The notes under the pieces: generated by a model | What the model saw: only the letters and a program-made list of their open reading frames with translations | What the model was told of the DNA's origin: nothing | Databases searched by the model: none | From: Dysgonomonas sp. HDW5A | GTDB taxonomy: Bacteria > Bacteroidota > Bacteroidia > Bacteroidales > Dysgonomonadaceae | NCBI RefSeq assembly: GCF_011299555.1 | Contig: NZ_CP049857.1 | Location: 1,426,001-1,490,000, forward strand | Direction: 5' to 3' | Length of the DNA stretch: 64,000 nt | Shown: positions 8,963-17,520 of the stretch, piece by piece | Position numbering within the stretch: position 1 is the stretch's first letter | How the letters are laid out: the number at the start of each line of letters is the position of its first letter | Made by a program: the position numbers and the translations under genes

Positions 8963-9699
8963 AGTCCGGCAGCTAAAATTTGAACAACATGAATAAACTT
9001 GATAGGCAGTTTTTCTCTGTTTACTACCCCTTGCATATGCATCAAGCATGAGCTGTCAGCACCCGTAATATATTCAGCACCCGTAGCCATATGGTTCTTC
9101 ACTTTATCTTGTCCCATACATACCGATACAGAAGGCTCTTCGATAGAAAACATTCCACCGAATCCACAACACTCATCCACTTTTTGCGGTTCGAACACCT
9201 CAATACCTTCCACTTTGTCCAATAAATCTTTGATCTTTGAATAGCGTGGAATGTTCAGCTCACTGGCCGATGACAGATGCAATTCGCGTACTCCGTGACA
9301 ACTGTTGTGCACACTTACTTTATGAGGAAATTTTCCGGGAAGTTTGTCAACTTTCAACACATCGTGCAGAAACTCACACAAATCATAGATTTTACCACTG
9401 GTCTGGCAAAGATGCCCTTCTTTTTCTAACAATCGGGGATAATTTTCTTTTACAAATACAGCGCAACTCGCCGATGGAGCTACAATGTATTCATACTTAT
9501 CAAATAACTTCTCGAATTGCTGAGCCAAAGGAATGGCCTCATTCTCGAAACCTGCATTGGCCATAGGTTGACCGCAACATGTTTGATCGATCGGATAATC
9601 TACCTCTACTCCCAAATGATCGAGCAACTTATATGCTGCCACGCCTACTTCGGGAAATACGGCGTTTACATAACATGGAATAAATAGTCCGACTTTCAT
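8959..9699 (-). CDS. lutA: Lactate utilization protein A (cysteine-rich CCG domains)
   Basis: This 246-residue protein is the LutA subunit of lactate oxidation, related to the cysteine-rich subunits of glycolate oxidase and heterodisulfide reductase. Two CCG domains are visible. The first has a TCCGQP motif near residue 40, and the second has an SCHGVREL segment and an ECCGFGG motif near residue 175, typical for non-cubane or 4Fe-4S cluster binding. The next gene overlaps its stop by four bases. It is the first gene of lutABC. A 410-bp spacer separates it from the permease gene upstream on the same strand and holds repeated motifs that may be operators. Confidence 0.93.
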   Translation of the reverse strand: MKVGLFIPCYVNAVFPEVGVAAYKLLDHLGVEVDYPIDQTCCGQPMANAGFENEAIPLAQQFEKLFDKYEYIVAPSASCAVFVKENYPRLLEKEGHLCQTSGKIYDLCEFLHDVLKVDKLPGKFPHKVSVHNSCHGVRELHLSSASELNIPRYSKIKDLLDKVEGIEVFEPQKVDECCGFGGMFSIEEPSVSVCMGQDKVKNHMATGAEYITGADSSCLMHMQGVVNREKLPIKFIHVVQILAAGL

Positions 9700-9763
9700 T
9701 TCTATTATAATTTTTAGGTTGATCTGATTTTATTAATTCAGGATATCAGGCTTTGCTATCAGT

Positions 9764-9938
9764 TTAAGATGACACTGTTGTACAGAGTACACAAAAAGAT
9801 GACAAAACTTGTACAAAAATGGCACTTTTATGAAAACATGCAAACATCTATAAAACAGAGAATAAGGGTGAAAAACATTACAAAAGTGACAAAAGTGACA
9901 CCTTCCCATAGGTTTGCTAATTCTCTTGTACTGTCACC
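9764..9938. promoter_or_regulatory. Repeated motifs upstream of lutABC, possible operators
   Basis: AGATGACA followed by TTGTAC occurs twice, at 9767-9783 and 9797-9814, about 30 bases or three helical turns apart. A tandem AAAAGTGAC repeat lies at 9882-9899. An inverted relative, TTGTACTGTCACC, lies at 9926-9938. The arrangement resembles a multi-site regulator region, but no matching regulator gene is nearby. The rest of the 410-bp spacer 9700-10109 has hairpins and no convincing gene. Confidence 0.4.
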
Positions 9939-9967
9939 TTATTTTTTCAAAGATCAATATTTCTGTT

Positions 9968-10062
9968 ATAGAGGCAGATACAACCAAGCCATCTTGCGGC
10001 AACTTTGTTATTTGTGCCGAAGGATTCGATCCGCCTCTATGATCTTAGCCCATTTTGGCTAA
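9968..10062. other. Nested inverted repeats after the permease gene
   Basis: ATAGAGGC (9968-9975) pairs with GCCTCTAT (10033-10040), enclosing CGGCA/TGCCG. Next to it TTAGCC pairs with GGCTAA across CATTTT. On the minus strand these are just downstream of lctP and could form its 3' end or a leader of lutABC. No T-run follows. Confidence 0.4.
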
Positions 10063-10109
10063 TTGAAGAGCCGTAATTTCGCACTCTTTCATAGATAAAA
10101 AATTATTGC

Positions 10110-11714
10110 TTAGAACATTAGAGTACCCATCAATTTAGGTACAAAATATACCATAAGCCCTGCTACAACTATATATCCTAAAGCAAAAGGCATAGCTTTC
10201 TTCATTATTTCGCCCTCACGTCCCTGCAAGCCGCAAGCCGAAGTGGCAACTGCTATACTTTGAGGCGAAATAATCTTTCCGCCTGTTGCACCTGCCGTAT
10301 TTGCTGCTGCCAGCCAACTCGGATCTACTCCGATAGTATGCCCTACCGATGCTTGAAGTTTACCAAACAAGATATTCGACGATGTATCGCTACCTGTAAG
10401 GAATGTTCCCAGACATCCGATTGTAGGTGCAAATAACGGATATAGAGAACCTGTTGTTATTGCCAAAGCTAAACCAAGTTGGGCAATCATACCCGAAAAA
10501 TCCATAGTAGATGAAAGTGCAATAAGACAACAAACGGTAACAATAGTCTTACGTTGTTGTTTTATAACCTTACCCAATAACTTAAGCAGGTCAATTATCT
10601 TAGCTCCCTGAATAAGACCTCCCATAATAGAACCTAAAAATAAAAGTACTCCGGCATCTATAAGCCACGAGATCTTAACAGACCGTACAATCTCGGCTTG
10701 GGCAACTGTATCGAATATATTAAAGCTGAATGTAGTACTTAAGATAGGAGCCAATACCGCTCTTAATGGTAACAACGGACTGGTTAATATTACCAACAAA
10801 AGAATTAATCCGTAAACACTCCAAGCACTGACTATTTCGGAAGTCGAACGTTTGGGAAACTGTGCCTTCAGCTCTCTATCTTCGTCTGTTGCTGTGATTT
10901 TAGCATACAATATAATAGCAATAATTGAAGCAATACTTCCTAATATAGCAGGAGTTTCTGCCCCCATATATCGAGCGGCAATGTATTGTGTTACTAATGA
11001 GACTAATCCCACAATAACACTTAATAAAATATGTTTGGGTAATGATTTAATTCGGGGATCGGTCATAAAAACCAATACGAATGGTATAAGTATCATTAAA
11101 GGTGATAATTGCAATACAACCTGTGTACTTAAAACCTGTATGTTGTCTACACCTGCCTGTTCAGCCAACACCTTTACAGGAGTACCTACCGCTCCAAATC
11201 CTGTAGCAACACTATTGGCTATAAGACTGGCTACTGCCGAGAAAATCGGCTTAAAGCCTAAACTTATCAGTATGGCTGCAGGAATAGCAACCGCCGTTCC
11301 AAAACCTGCCATTCCTTCCAATAATCCTCCAAATCCCCAGGTCAACAAAAGAACCTGAATACACTTGTCGGACGATATGGATGAAAATTGTTCTTTCAGA
11401 ACCTCCATTTTACCGGTATGTACCAATACATTATAACTAAATATAGCCATGATGATGATAATAAGAATCGGGAATATGGCTTTTAACACTCCATAGATAA
11501 TAGACAGACCCGTATCAGCCGCCGGAAGATGAAAAGCAAACAAAGCTATCAGAACTGTAGTTGCCAATGTTATGAGTGCACTCTTGTCTCCCGACATTTT
11601 CAAAAAACCCATCAGGATGATGAGCAAAACTACTGGTGTCGCGGCAAACAGAACCGACATCCAATTGAGGTCAACTACTAAATTAGAGGCTTGAAGAATT
11701 ACGTTTAAAATCAT
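10110..11714 (-). CDS. lctP: L-lactate permease, LctP family
   Basis: This 534-residue integral membrane protein belongs to the lactate permease family (LctP/LldP), which imports lactate, and often glycolate, with protons. It shows about a dozen hydrophobic segments. Family-typical stretches include WGFGGLLEGMAGFGTAVAIP and TGSDTSSNILFGKLQ, followed by AANTAGATGGKIISPQSIAV. The length is normal for the family. It is encoded on the same strand and directly upstream of lutABC, which oxidise the imported lactate. The 410-bp spacer suggests that lutABC can be transcribed separately. Confidence 0.94.
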   Translation of the reverse strand: MILNVILQASNLVVDLNWMSVLFAATPVVLLIILMGFLKMSGDKSALITLATTVLIALFAFHLPAADTGLSIIYGVLKAIFPILIIIIMAIFSYNVLVHTGKMEVLKEQFSSISSDKCIQVLLLTWGFGGLLEGMAGFGTAVAIPAAILISLGFKPIFSAVASLIANSVATGFGAVGTPVKVLAEQAGVDNIQVLSTQVVLQLSPLMILIPFVLVFMTDPRIKSLPKHILLSVIVGLVSLVTQYIAARYMGAETPAILGSIASIIAIILYAKITATDEDRELKAQFPKRSTSEIVSAWSVYGLILLLVILTSPLLPLRAVLAPILSTTFSFNIFDTVAQAEIVRSVKISWLIDAGVLLFLGSIMGGLIQGAKIIDLLKLLGKVIKQQRKTIVTVCCLIALSSTMDFSGMIAQLGLALAITTGSLYPLFAPTIGCLGTFLTGSDTSSNILFGKLQASVGHTIGVDPSWLAAANTAGATGGKIISPQSIAVATSACGLQGREGEIMKKAMPFALGYIVVAGLMVYFVPKLMGTLMF

Positions 11715-11924
11715 GGTTGCGGTGATTAGTTTGTTTCTAAATTTGGGTTAACTATGTATCGACAACGCAAATTATATTTTTTTTCCCAGAAATCTACTAT
11801 GGTTTTATATGTTATATTGCATAATTGTTTAAGAATTCTAAAATCCGAAATAATATAGAAGATATAAGCTATAAAACACATAATTCGAGAAGATACAAAG
11901 ACTGGTTTCTTTCTTATATATTAT

Positions 11925-11932
11925 TATCTTTG
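11925..11932 (+). promoter_or_regulatory. -7 box that fixes the start of the DUF4026 gene
   Basis: TATCTTTG matches TAnnTTTG exactly and lies 24 bases before the ATG at 11957. It makes the in-frame TTG at 11825 an unlikely start. Confidence 0.6.
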
Positions 11933-11956
11933 AATATAATTTTACTTGACATAAAT

Positions 11957-13312
11957 ATGGAAAACGACGACAAATACAAGATATTGAGCGAAGGTGTAAC
12001 TTTTAAACCTTCGGTGATGGGTGTAATATCTTCCAGACAAGACTATTCTTTTACTTTTAATAATATCAACAATAAACTTAAAGAAAATACTCATTTCAAT
12101 CTTTTGTCTTTCGAGTTATCAAAGGCTACCGACCATATCGAAAAAGAATACATTGCTACAATTGAGTACTTATCGGAAATTTACAGACTAAATATATCGG
12201 AGTCATCCGTAGAAGACCTCCGTCTTGAAGAATTTGGTCTGGCAAATATGATTAATGAAGATGACTTTAATACAGCCTTATCTCAAGCAAAGTACCTCAA
12301 TATTGCTGTAAATTTTGGAAAAAAGCCTCTTGATTCATTTCATTTTCAGTTGAAAGTATTAAACGCAATAGTACCCGAAGCTAGTTTAGTTATTGATTTT
12401 ATGTCTTTCCGACTGCTTTCAGGAAAGTGGCTAAATCTCACAGCTGCTTCATATACTCCACCATCTCCTGATTATCTATATGCTTTGCATGCTGTATACG
12501 ATGAAAAAGAGGAGCAAACCCAATATTGGTTTCATACACACGGATTACTCCGATGCGGACTTGTAGAGCTTGAAATACTTAACACATCCACCGGAGCGCA
12601 ACAAATGCACGATCTGGTCAACCATATTGTGAAAAGGTTTCTTTTCGATCCATCCAAAGAACATGAGAAATTCACTGCCGGATTCGACGGATTGGATATA
12701 AATTTAACATGGATTCGCTGGGAAGAAGCCTTAAAAGATTTTCCCGCATCTATTCTAGGAGGTTTTCAGGATAGGGAAGGAGACAATAATGCTCATAGCG
12801 AGCCATCGGGAGTATTATTTGCAATTGAAGACGGTCATCTTATTTCTCCCGAAATTTATGCTTCTACATTATCCAATAACCCGATTCTGTTTGTTTCTAC
12901 AGAAGAGACTATAAGGATGAGCCGATTAGCAAAAGAACGCTATTCTTATTTTCTTAATACTTTCGAGAAGTATATCAATCAGCCTAAAAAATCATTCTTT
13001 CAGAAAATCTTCAGAAAAAATGAGCCCAATCACAATCAATGGTGCTTTATCATTAAATTCGGATTGGTTGTTGACGATGCAAACAATGATACGGAAAGGG
13101 AGCACCTGTGGTTTAGTGTTATATCTGCCAATGAAAAGTCTGTTGAAGGAAAACTTCTAAATCAACCCTATTGGATAGCTTCTCTCAAGGAGGGAGATAT
13201 AAAATCCTACCCCATAGACATTCTCACAGACTGGATCATTTACGATCCGGATGGCAATCAATATACACCTGATTCGATATATCAGTTGATTGAAAACGAC
13301 GATGAATACTAA
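11957..13312 (+). CDS. DUF4026/DUF2314-like cytoplasmic protein
   Basis: This 451-residue protein has no signal peptide or membrane segment. The sequence resembles the DUF4026 family. Its C-terminal hundred residues carry a pattern like DUF2314 (EHLWFSV, then a GKLLNQPYWI segment and an acidic DWIIYD stretch). The middle holds a HAVYDE...YWFHTHGLLRCGL segment. The function is unknown; such proteins are often encoded near other small housekeeping genes. I chose the ATG at 11957 because a TATCTTTG promoter box lies between it and the upstream TTG. A strong bidirectional terminator follows. The family name is given from memory and should be treated as tentative. Confidence 0.75.
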   Translation: MENDDKYKILSEGVTFKPSVMGVISSRQDYSFTFNNINNKLKENTHFNLLSFELSKATDHIEKEYIATIEYLSEIYRLNISESSVEDLRLEEFGLANMINEDDFNTALSQAKYLNIAVNFGKKPLDSFHFQLKVLNAIVPEASLVIDFMSFRLLSGKWLNLTAASYTPPSPDYLYALHAVYDEKEEQTQYWFHTHGLLRCGLVELEILNTSTGAQQMHDLVNHIVKRFLFDPSKEHEKFTAGFDGLDINLTWIRWEEALKDFPASILGGFQDREGDNNAHSEPSGVLFAIEDGHLISPEIYASTLSNNPILFVSTEETIRMSRLAKERYSYFLNTFEKYINQPKKSFFQKIFRKNEPNHNQWCFIIKFGLVVDDANNDTEREHLWFSVISANEKSVEGKLLNQPYWIASLKEGDIKSYPIDILTDWIIYDPDGNQYTPDSIYQLIENDDEY

Positions 13313-13324
13313 GTAAAAAATAAA

Positions 13325-13362
13325 AATAAGCCCTATAAACTCGTAAGTTTATAGGGCTTATT
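13325..13362. terminator. Bidirectional terminator
   Basis: A 17-bp perfect stem with the 4-nt loop CGTA begins with AATAAGCCC and ends with GGGCTTATT. It separates the convergent DUF4026 and dehydrogenase genes. Confidence 0.9.
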
Positions 13363-13421
13363 GTATAATCATTTATTAGAGTGTACCTCTCTATTTACTG
13401 CAATAAGAATAGTCGATAAAC

Positions 13422-14375
13422 TTAATTAACTTTCGAAATCGGCTTACCGGCATAAAAATTAATTATATTTTCTGCAACTTCGCGCTGCATATCGTATCGA
13501 CCCTCGATAGTCTGAGTTCCGGCATGGGGAGTCAGTACTACATTATCCAACTTGAAAAATTCAGGATTAATACGAGGTTCTGTTTCATAAACATCCAGTC
13601 CGGCTCCAAAAATTCTATTATTTTTCAATGCTTCTATCAGAGCAGCCTCATCAACTGTAGATCCACGCGATGTATTAATAAGTACTGCGTTTGATTTCAT
13701 CTTATCAATAGCCGCTTCGTCTATAATATGATAGGTTTCGGGAGTAGCAGGAGCATTTATCGAAATAAAATCCGATTGAGACAGCAATTCATCAAAGCTG
13801 ACGTATCTGGCATTGTATTTCTCTTCCATCTCTTTTGCTACAGGTCTTCTATTATGATAAATAATATTCATCCCGCAAGCAATAGCACGTCGGGCAATAG
13901 CCTGACCTATTCTGCCAAAACCATATATTCCTAAAGTCTTTCCATAAATAGCAATTCCGGGATTATCATATAATCCCCAACTTACTCCTTCGGGTGTACG
14001 CAATTTATTATTATAGAAACCAATTCGACGGGCAACCGCATGAATCAGTCCAAAGCAAAGCTCTGCTGTAGGTTCTAAAACCGAATTAGGGGTATTAGTT
14101 ACAACAATACCTTTCCGAGCGGCATACTCTACATCAATGTTGTTATATCCAACACCAAAGTTAGCGATGAGCTTCAGATTCTTTGCCTTATCAATAATCT
14201 CTTTATCGGTATAGAAACTGAAATTTGGAATAAAAACTTCATATTCTCCTATAATATCAAGTATTTGGTCTTTCTTAAAATATCCGGATGGAGGATAAGT
14301 TAGATCAAATTGTTCATTTAATACCTGAAAAGGTTCACGATGAAAATTATGTCCTGATAAGATTTTCTTCTTCAT
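13422..14375 (-). CDS. NAD-dependent D-2-hydroxyacid dehydrogenase family protein
   Basis: This 317-residue cytoplasmic enzyme belongs to the D-isomer-specific 2-hydroxyacid dehydrogenases, which interconvert 2-oxoacids and D-2-hydroxyacids with NAD(P)H. The nucleotide-binding motif GIYGFGRIGQAIARRA lies near residue 150. The catalytic trio is visible as Arg in INTSRGSTVDEAAL, Glu in LDVYETEP and His in VVLTPHAGTQT. The exact substrate cannot be read from the sequence; glyoxylate/hydroxypyruvate-type or D-lactate-type activity is possible. It is followed on the strand by the terminator at 13325 and preceded by the DUF3127 gene 65 bases upstream. Confidence 0.9.
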   Translation of the reverse strand: MKKKILSGHNFHREPFQVLNEQFDLTYPPSGYFKKDQILDIIGEYEVFIPNFSFYTDKEIIDKAKNLKLIANFGVGYNNIDVEYAARKGIVVTNTPNSVLEPTAELCFGLIHAVARRIGFYNNKLRTPEGVSWGLYDNPGIAIYGKTLGIYGFGRIGQAIARRAIACGMNIIYHNRRPVAKEMEEKYNARYVSFDELLSQSDFISINAPATPETYHIIDEAAIDKMKSNAVLINTSRGSTVDEAALIEALKNNRIFGAGLDVYETEPRINPEFFKLDNVVLTPHAGTQTIEGRYDMQREVAENIINFYAGKPISKVN

Positions 14376-14440
14376 AATTATACTCTTTTAGGATTCAAAC
14401 ACAACCTGATGAGACTAAAGCATCAGTAATAACTAAGTCC

Positions 14441-14812
14441 TTAGAAAGGCAGGTCATCTGCACTGTCACCTCCAAAATCAGCAGGTGCAGGTGGTGGAGT
14501 TTGTTGTGCATATTCGGGCATTCCCTGAGCAGCTCCTCCGGCAGAAGGCATAGCTAAATCTACTTTCCAAGCTTTTACATCAGTATACCAGCGTCCGTTA
14601 TATTCGCGGCTTTCTACGTCAAACGATATATCCAGCATATTTCCTATTTGAAGTACCGACTCACTTGCTTTGTCGCCCCATATAGATATACATACTTTTT
14701 TAGGATATTGTCCATCTGTCTCCACAACTACATCTTGCTTTCTCCACTCTCCGTTTTTACCCATTCCTGTTTGGAGTGGCAATACTTGTATTAATTTAGC
14801 TATTAATTGCAT
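14441..14812 (-). CDS. DUF3127 OB-fold-like protein with an SSB-type acidic tip
   Basis: This 123-residue protein matches the Bacteroidetes DUF3127 family. The first 85 residues have the beta-rich pattern of an OB-fold (KVCISIWGDKAS, DISFDVESREYNGRWYTDVK). A flexible linker rich in Gly, Pro, Ala and Gln follows. The last residues are DSADDLPF, which copies the acidic-hydrophobic tip (DDIPF) that single-stranded DNA-binding protein uses to recruit repair and replication enzymes. Nucleic-acid binding is therefore plausible but not shown. It has a TACCTTTG box 29 bases upstream of its start. Confidence 0.85.
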   Translation of the reverse strand: MQLIAKLIQVLPLQTGMGKNGEWRKQDVVVETDGQYPKKVCISIWGDKASESVLQIGNMLDISFDVESREYNGRWYTDVKAWKVDLAMPSAGGAAQGMPEYAQQTPPPAPADFGGDSADDLPF

Positions 14813-14840
14813 AATTCAATCTTAATTTTTTTATTAATCA

Positions 14841-14848
14841 CAAAGGTA
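14841..14848 (-). promoter_or_regulatory. -7 box of the DUF3127 gene
   Basis: The minus strand reads TACCTTTG, an exact TAnnTTTG match. It sits in the 43-base gap after the AI-2E family gene stop, so the DUF3127 gene probably has its own promoter. Confidence 0.5.
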
Positions 14849-14855
14849 CAAAAAA

Positions 14856-15992
14856 CTACTCATTTGAGAGTTCCTTATCTGATTTTTCAGCTTCAAGAGT
14901 ATGCTCCTCCTTTTCTTCGGCATCTATAAACTGCTGATAATAGGACAATAGCAAAGTAGTAAGAGGTATCGCAATAATCATTCCTGCAATTCCCATTAAC
15001 GACCCCCATATAGAAAGAGATAACAGTATTATAGCCGGATTGAGTCCCATGGCTTTACCCATAATACGAGGAACCAATATTATATCTATAATACATTGGA
15101 TAACCAGATATAATAAGAATACCAAGCCGATAAGCGCCCAAAAACTTTCGCCTGTCTGAGATACTTTTAGCCAGCATAACAATGTCGCGGGAACTATACT
15201 TATAATATGCATATACGGTATCATGTGCAAAAAGCCAATCAAGATACCCAGGACAATAGCCAGAGGCAAACCTATAATCTGGAAACCGGTAGCAAATAAA
15301 ATAGCTACAATCACACAAATGAGTGCCTGATGACGAAAATAGGTATTCATACTTCTTTCGACATCGATTGTTACTCTACTAACAAAAGCTCTATGTCTGT
15401 GGGGAATAAGATCCATCCACAGTTTATTTATTTTATCATAATCCAGCAAAATAAATATCAAATAAAGGATGATGATAAATACGACCGTAAAACCGAAGAT
15501 AAAAGAGATACTGTTCGAAACTATATTTTCAAGTGTGGGTATCAAATATCGAATCGTTTCGGAGGCACTTTCTTTAGACAATACATTACGAATAGAATCG
15601 AAATCGATGTTCTTAGCTATAAAATCATGTACACTGAGAGGTATACCATTTACCGTAAAAGATTGTAAATCGTATGTTGCAATCAGATTATTAATCTGAT
15701 ACACCTCATTCTCTATCAATGGTGTTATACCAATAAACAATAAAGTAAGCAATCCGATAAGTAAAGCAAAAGTAATAAGTACGGCAACAAATCGCTTCTT
15801 GAGCCGCAAGCGGTCTTGAATAAAACGCACAATCGGATTTAGTAAATAGGCGATCAGCCAAGCCACCAGAAAGGGAAGCAAGACACCTCTCAGGATGTAT
15901 ATCATATATATACCTGTACCAATCAGCAAGACACTGATAGATAAACGAATTACCCGATCGAAAGTAAAAGGTTTATCAAAACTGTTCCTCAT
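14856..15992 (-). CDS. AI-2E family transporter (PerM-like)
   Basis: This 378-residue inner-membrane protein has the family layout. Paired N-terminal helices (about residues 14-50) are followed by a third helix near 65-87, then a soluble segment, then the C-terminal helix cluster. That cluster includes GFLHMIPYMHIISIVP and a segment ending in the conserved-looking AMGLNPAIILLSLSIWGSLMG. Members were named for autoinducer-2 export, but several act as sodium or proton antiporters or have unknown substrates, so no substrate is assigned. The C-terminal 25 residues are strongly charged. A TATCTTTG box lies 36 bases upstream of the start. Confidence 0.9.
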   Translation of the reverse strand: MRNSFDKPFTFDRVIRLSISVLLIGTGIYMIYILRGVLLPFLVAWLIAYLLNPIVRFIQDRLRLKKRFVAVLITFALLIGLLTLLFIGITPLIENEVYQINNLIATYDLQSFTVNGIPLSVHDFIAKNIDFDSIRNVLSKESASETIRYLIPTLENIVSNSISFIFGFTVVFIIILYLIFILLDYDKINKLWMDLIPHRHRAFVSRVTIDVERSMNTYFRHQALICVIVAILFATGFQIIGLPLAIVLGILIGFLHMIPYMHIISIVPATLLCWLKVSQTGESFWALIGLVFLLYLVIQCIIDIILVPRIMGKAMGLNPAIILLSLSIWGSLMGIAGMIIAIPLTTLLLSYYQQFIDAEEKEEHTLEAEKSDKELSNE

Positions 15993-16019
15993 GAAATTTT
16001 TCTTATTTTTCGATTTGTT

Positions 16020-16035
16020 TATCTTTACAAAGATA
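16020..16035 (-). promoter_or_regulatory. -7 box in a palindrome upstream of the AI-2E family gene
   Basis: The palindrome TATCTTTACAAAGATA contains TATCTTTG on the minus strand (16035-16028), which fits the -7 consensus for the permease gene. The plus-strand arm reads TATCTTTA and could serve the divergent D,D-carboxypeptidase gene. Confidence 0.45.
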
Positions 16036-16084
16036 TTTCTTTTTCAGAAACAATAGTTCTCATAAACACAAGAATAGTCATCAC

Positions 16085-17518
16085 ATGAAATATTATTTGC
16101 TTCTATTATTAAATCTCTGTGCTATAAGCACCTTTAGTCAAATAAATCCCAGTATTGAAAAATTCATTAAAACATCGGGATTCGAAAATGCATCTATAGG
16201 AATTTCAATAAAAGACCTCTCGGGAAATGATATTGCATATTATAATAAATCGGCGTCTCTGATTCCTGCCTCCACATTAAAGATATTAACTACCGCAACG
16301 GCCATCGAATTATTGGGAGATGATTATCAATTTGTAACGCAACTATCTACTGACAAGAATAACCCTCAGCATCTCATTATACATGGGTATGGTGACCCCA
16401 CTTTAGGCAGCGAATACCTATTCGATAACCAATCAGCATTTCTAAATAACTGGACTGAACATATAAAAAAGAATTTTAAAATATCATCTCCCATTGATAT
16501 TACCATTGTGGATGACTTCTTCGGCTATAATGGTATATCATCCAAATGGCTTAAAGAAGACATGGGAAATTACTTTGCAGCCGGAGCTTATGGCATAAGT
16601 GTATTTGACAATACTTACCGACTATACCTCAATAGCATGAGGACTGATACATGTCCTCTGATATTAAAAACGGTGCCTTACATGAGGGATATTATATTCT
16701 CGAATAACCTCACCGTGAATTACGAAAATCAAGATAATGGATATATAAACGGAGAACCATTCTCTAATTCCAGAAGATTAGTAGGTAATATTCCGGCTAA
16801 GAGAACATCTTTTGTTATTAAAGGTGATTTTCCCAATCCAGGGATAATTTTAGGAGAAACTCTAGCAAATATATTGGCACAAAACCGTTTCAAAATAAAC
16901 TCGATAGAAACTTCCCGCCAAAAATACTTTCAACAGATGTATTCTCCTTATAGAGCTGTTTATGAAGAAACTCCTTTTTACAAACAACTATCTCCTACGC
17001 TGAAAGATATTATTCGTGTAATTAATGAAAAAAGCAACAATCACTACTCGGAGCATTTGATGCGAACTATCGGACGCAAGGCAAATACCGACATATACAG
17101 TGATCCTTTAACCGAAGGAATAAACAGAACAACTAATTTTTGGGCTTCAAAAGGTCTCAATACCGATGGAATACGTATCTATGACGGATGTGGACTGGCT
17201 CCATCAAATAGTATCAACCCCGAAATACTTTGCGACATATTGATATATATGCAAACAAAAAGCAAGTATAGAGATGCATTCTTCGCGTCCTTACCCAAAG
17301 CAGGACTTGAAGGCACAGTTAGAAACGTATTAAAGGGGACACGACTGCAGGGAAAGGTTTTTGTAAAGAGCGGAAGCATAGCAAATGTGCAATGCTTTGC
17401 AGGATATTATATTAATGGGGATAAGAAATATGCATTCAGCATTATGGTAAATAACTACAATAGCCCTCGCAAAGATGTTGTGAGGGCTATCGAAAGTTTA
17501 TTGTTAGGAATATTCTAG
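16085..17518 (+). CDS. dacB: D-alanyl-D-alanine carboxypeptidase/endopeptidase, PBP4 (S13) type
   Basis: This 477-residue periplasmic enzyme trims or cuts D-Ala peptide bonds in peptidoglycan. A signal peptide of about 19 residues precedes the catalytic domain. The three penicillin-binding motifs are visible: SxxK at Ser63 (STLK), SxN as SNN in the segment EKSNNHYSEHLMR, and KTG replaced by KSG in VFVKSGSIANVQCFAGY. The long insert between the first and second motifs is typical for the S13 class. The stop at 17518 is two bases from the end of the convergent FKBP gene, so the two transcripts must overlap. Confidence 0.92.
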   Translation: MKYYLLLLLNLCAISTFSQINPSIEKFIKTSGFENASIGISIKDLSGNDIAYYNKSASLIPASTLKILTTATAIELLGDDYQFVTQLSTDKNNPQHLIIHGYGDPTLGSEYLFDNQSAFLNNWTEHIKKNFKISSPIDITIVDDFFGYNGISSKWLKEDMGNYFAAGAYGISVFDNTYRLYLNSMRTDTCPLILKTVPYMRDIIFSNNLTVNYENQDNGYINGEPFSNSRRLVGNIPAKRTSFVIKGDFPNPGIILGETLANILAQNRFKINSIETSRQKYFQQMYSPYRAVYEETPFYKQLSPTLKDIIRVINEKSNNHYSEHLMRTIGRKANTDIYSDPLTEGINRTTNFWASKGLNTDGIRIYDGCGLAPSNSINPEILCDILIYMQTKSKYRDAFFASLPKAGLEGTVRNVLKGTRLQGKVFVKSGSIANVQCFAGYYINGDKKYAFSIMVNNYNSPRKDVVRAIESLLLGIF

Positions 17519-17520
17519 AC

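Noticed and set aside
8615-8983. A 122-codon frame antisense to lutB
   Set aside because: It is a shadow of the LUD domain coding region, without regulatory signals.
9968-10040. Possible tRNA-like fold with acceptor-like arms and a TTCGATC loop
   Set aside because: The T-stem does not pair, and no correct anticodon arm or D-arm can be drawn.
9769-10062. A 97-codon frame between lctP and lutA
   Set aside because: It has no start signal, an odd composition and runs through the repeat and hairpin region, so it is treated as non-coding.
10852-11358. A 168-codon frame antisense to the lactate permease gene
   Set aside because: It is a shadow frame; the permease sequence is complete and conserved.
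11825-11956. Upstream extension of the DUF4026 gene from TTG
   Set aside because: A TATCTTTG promoter box lies inside the extension at 11925-11932.
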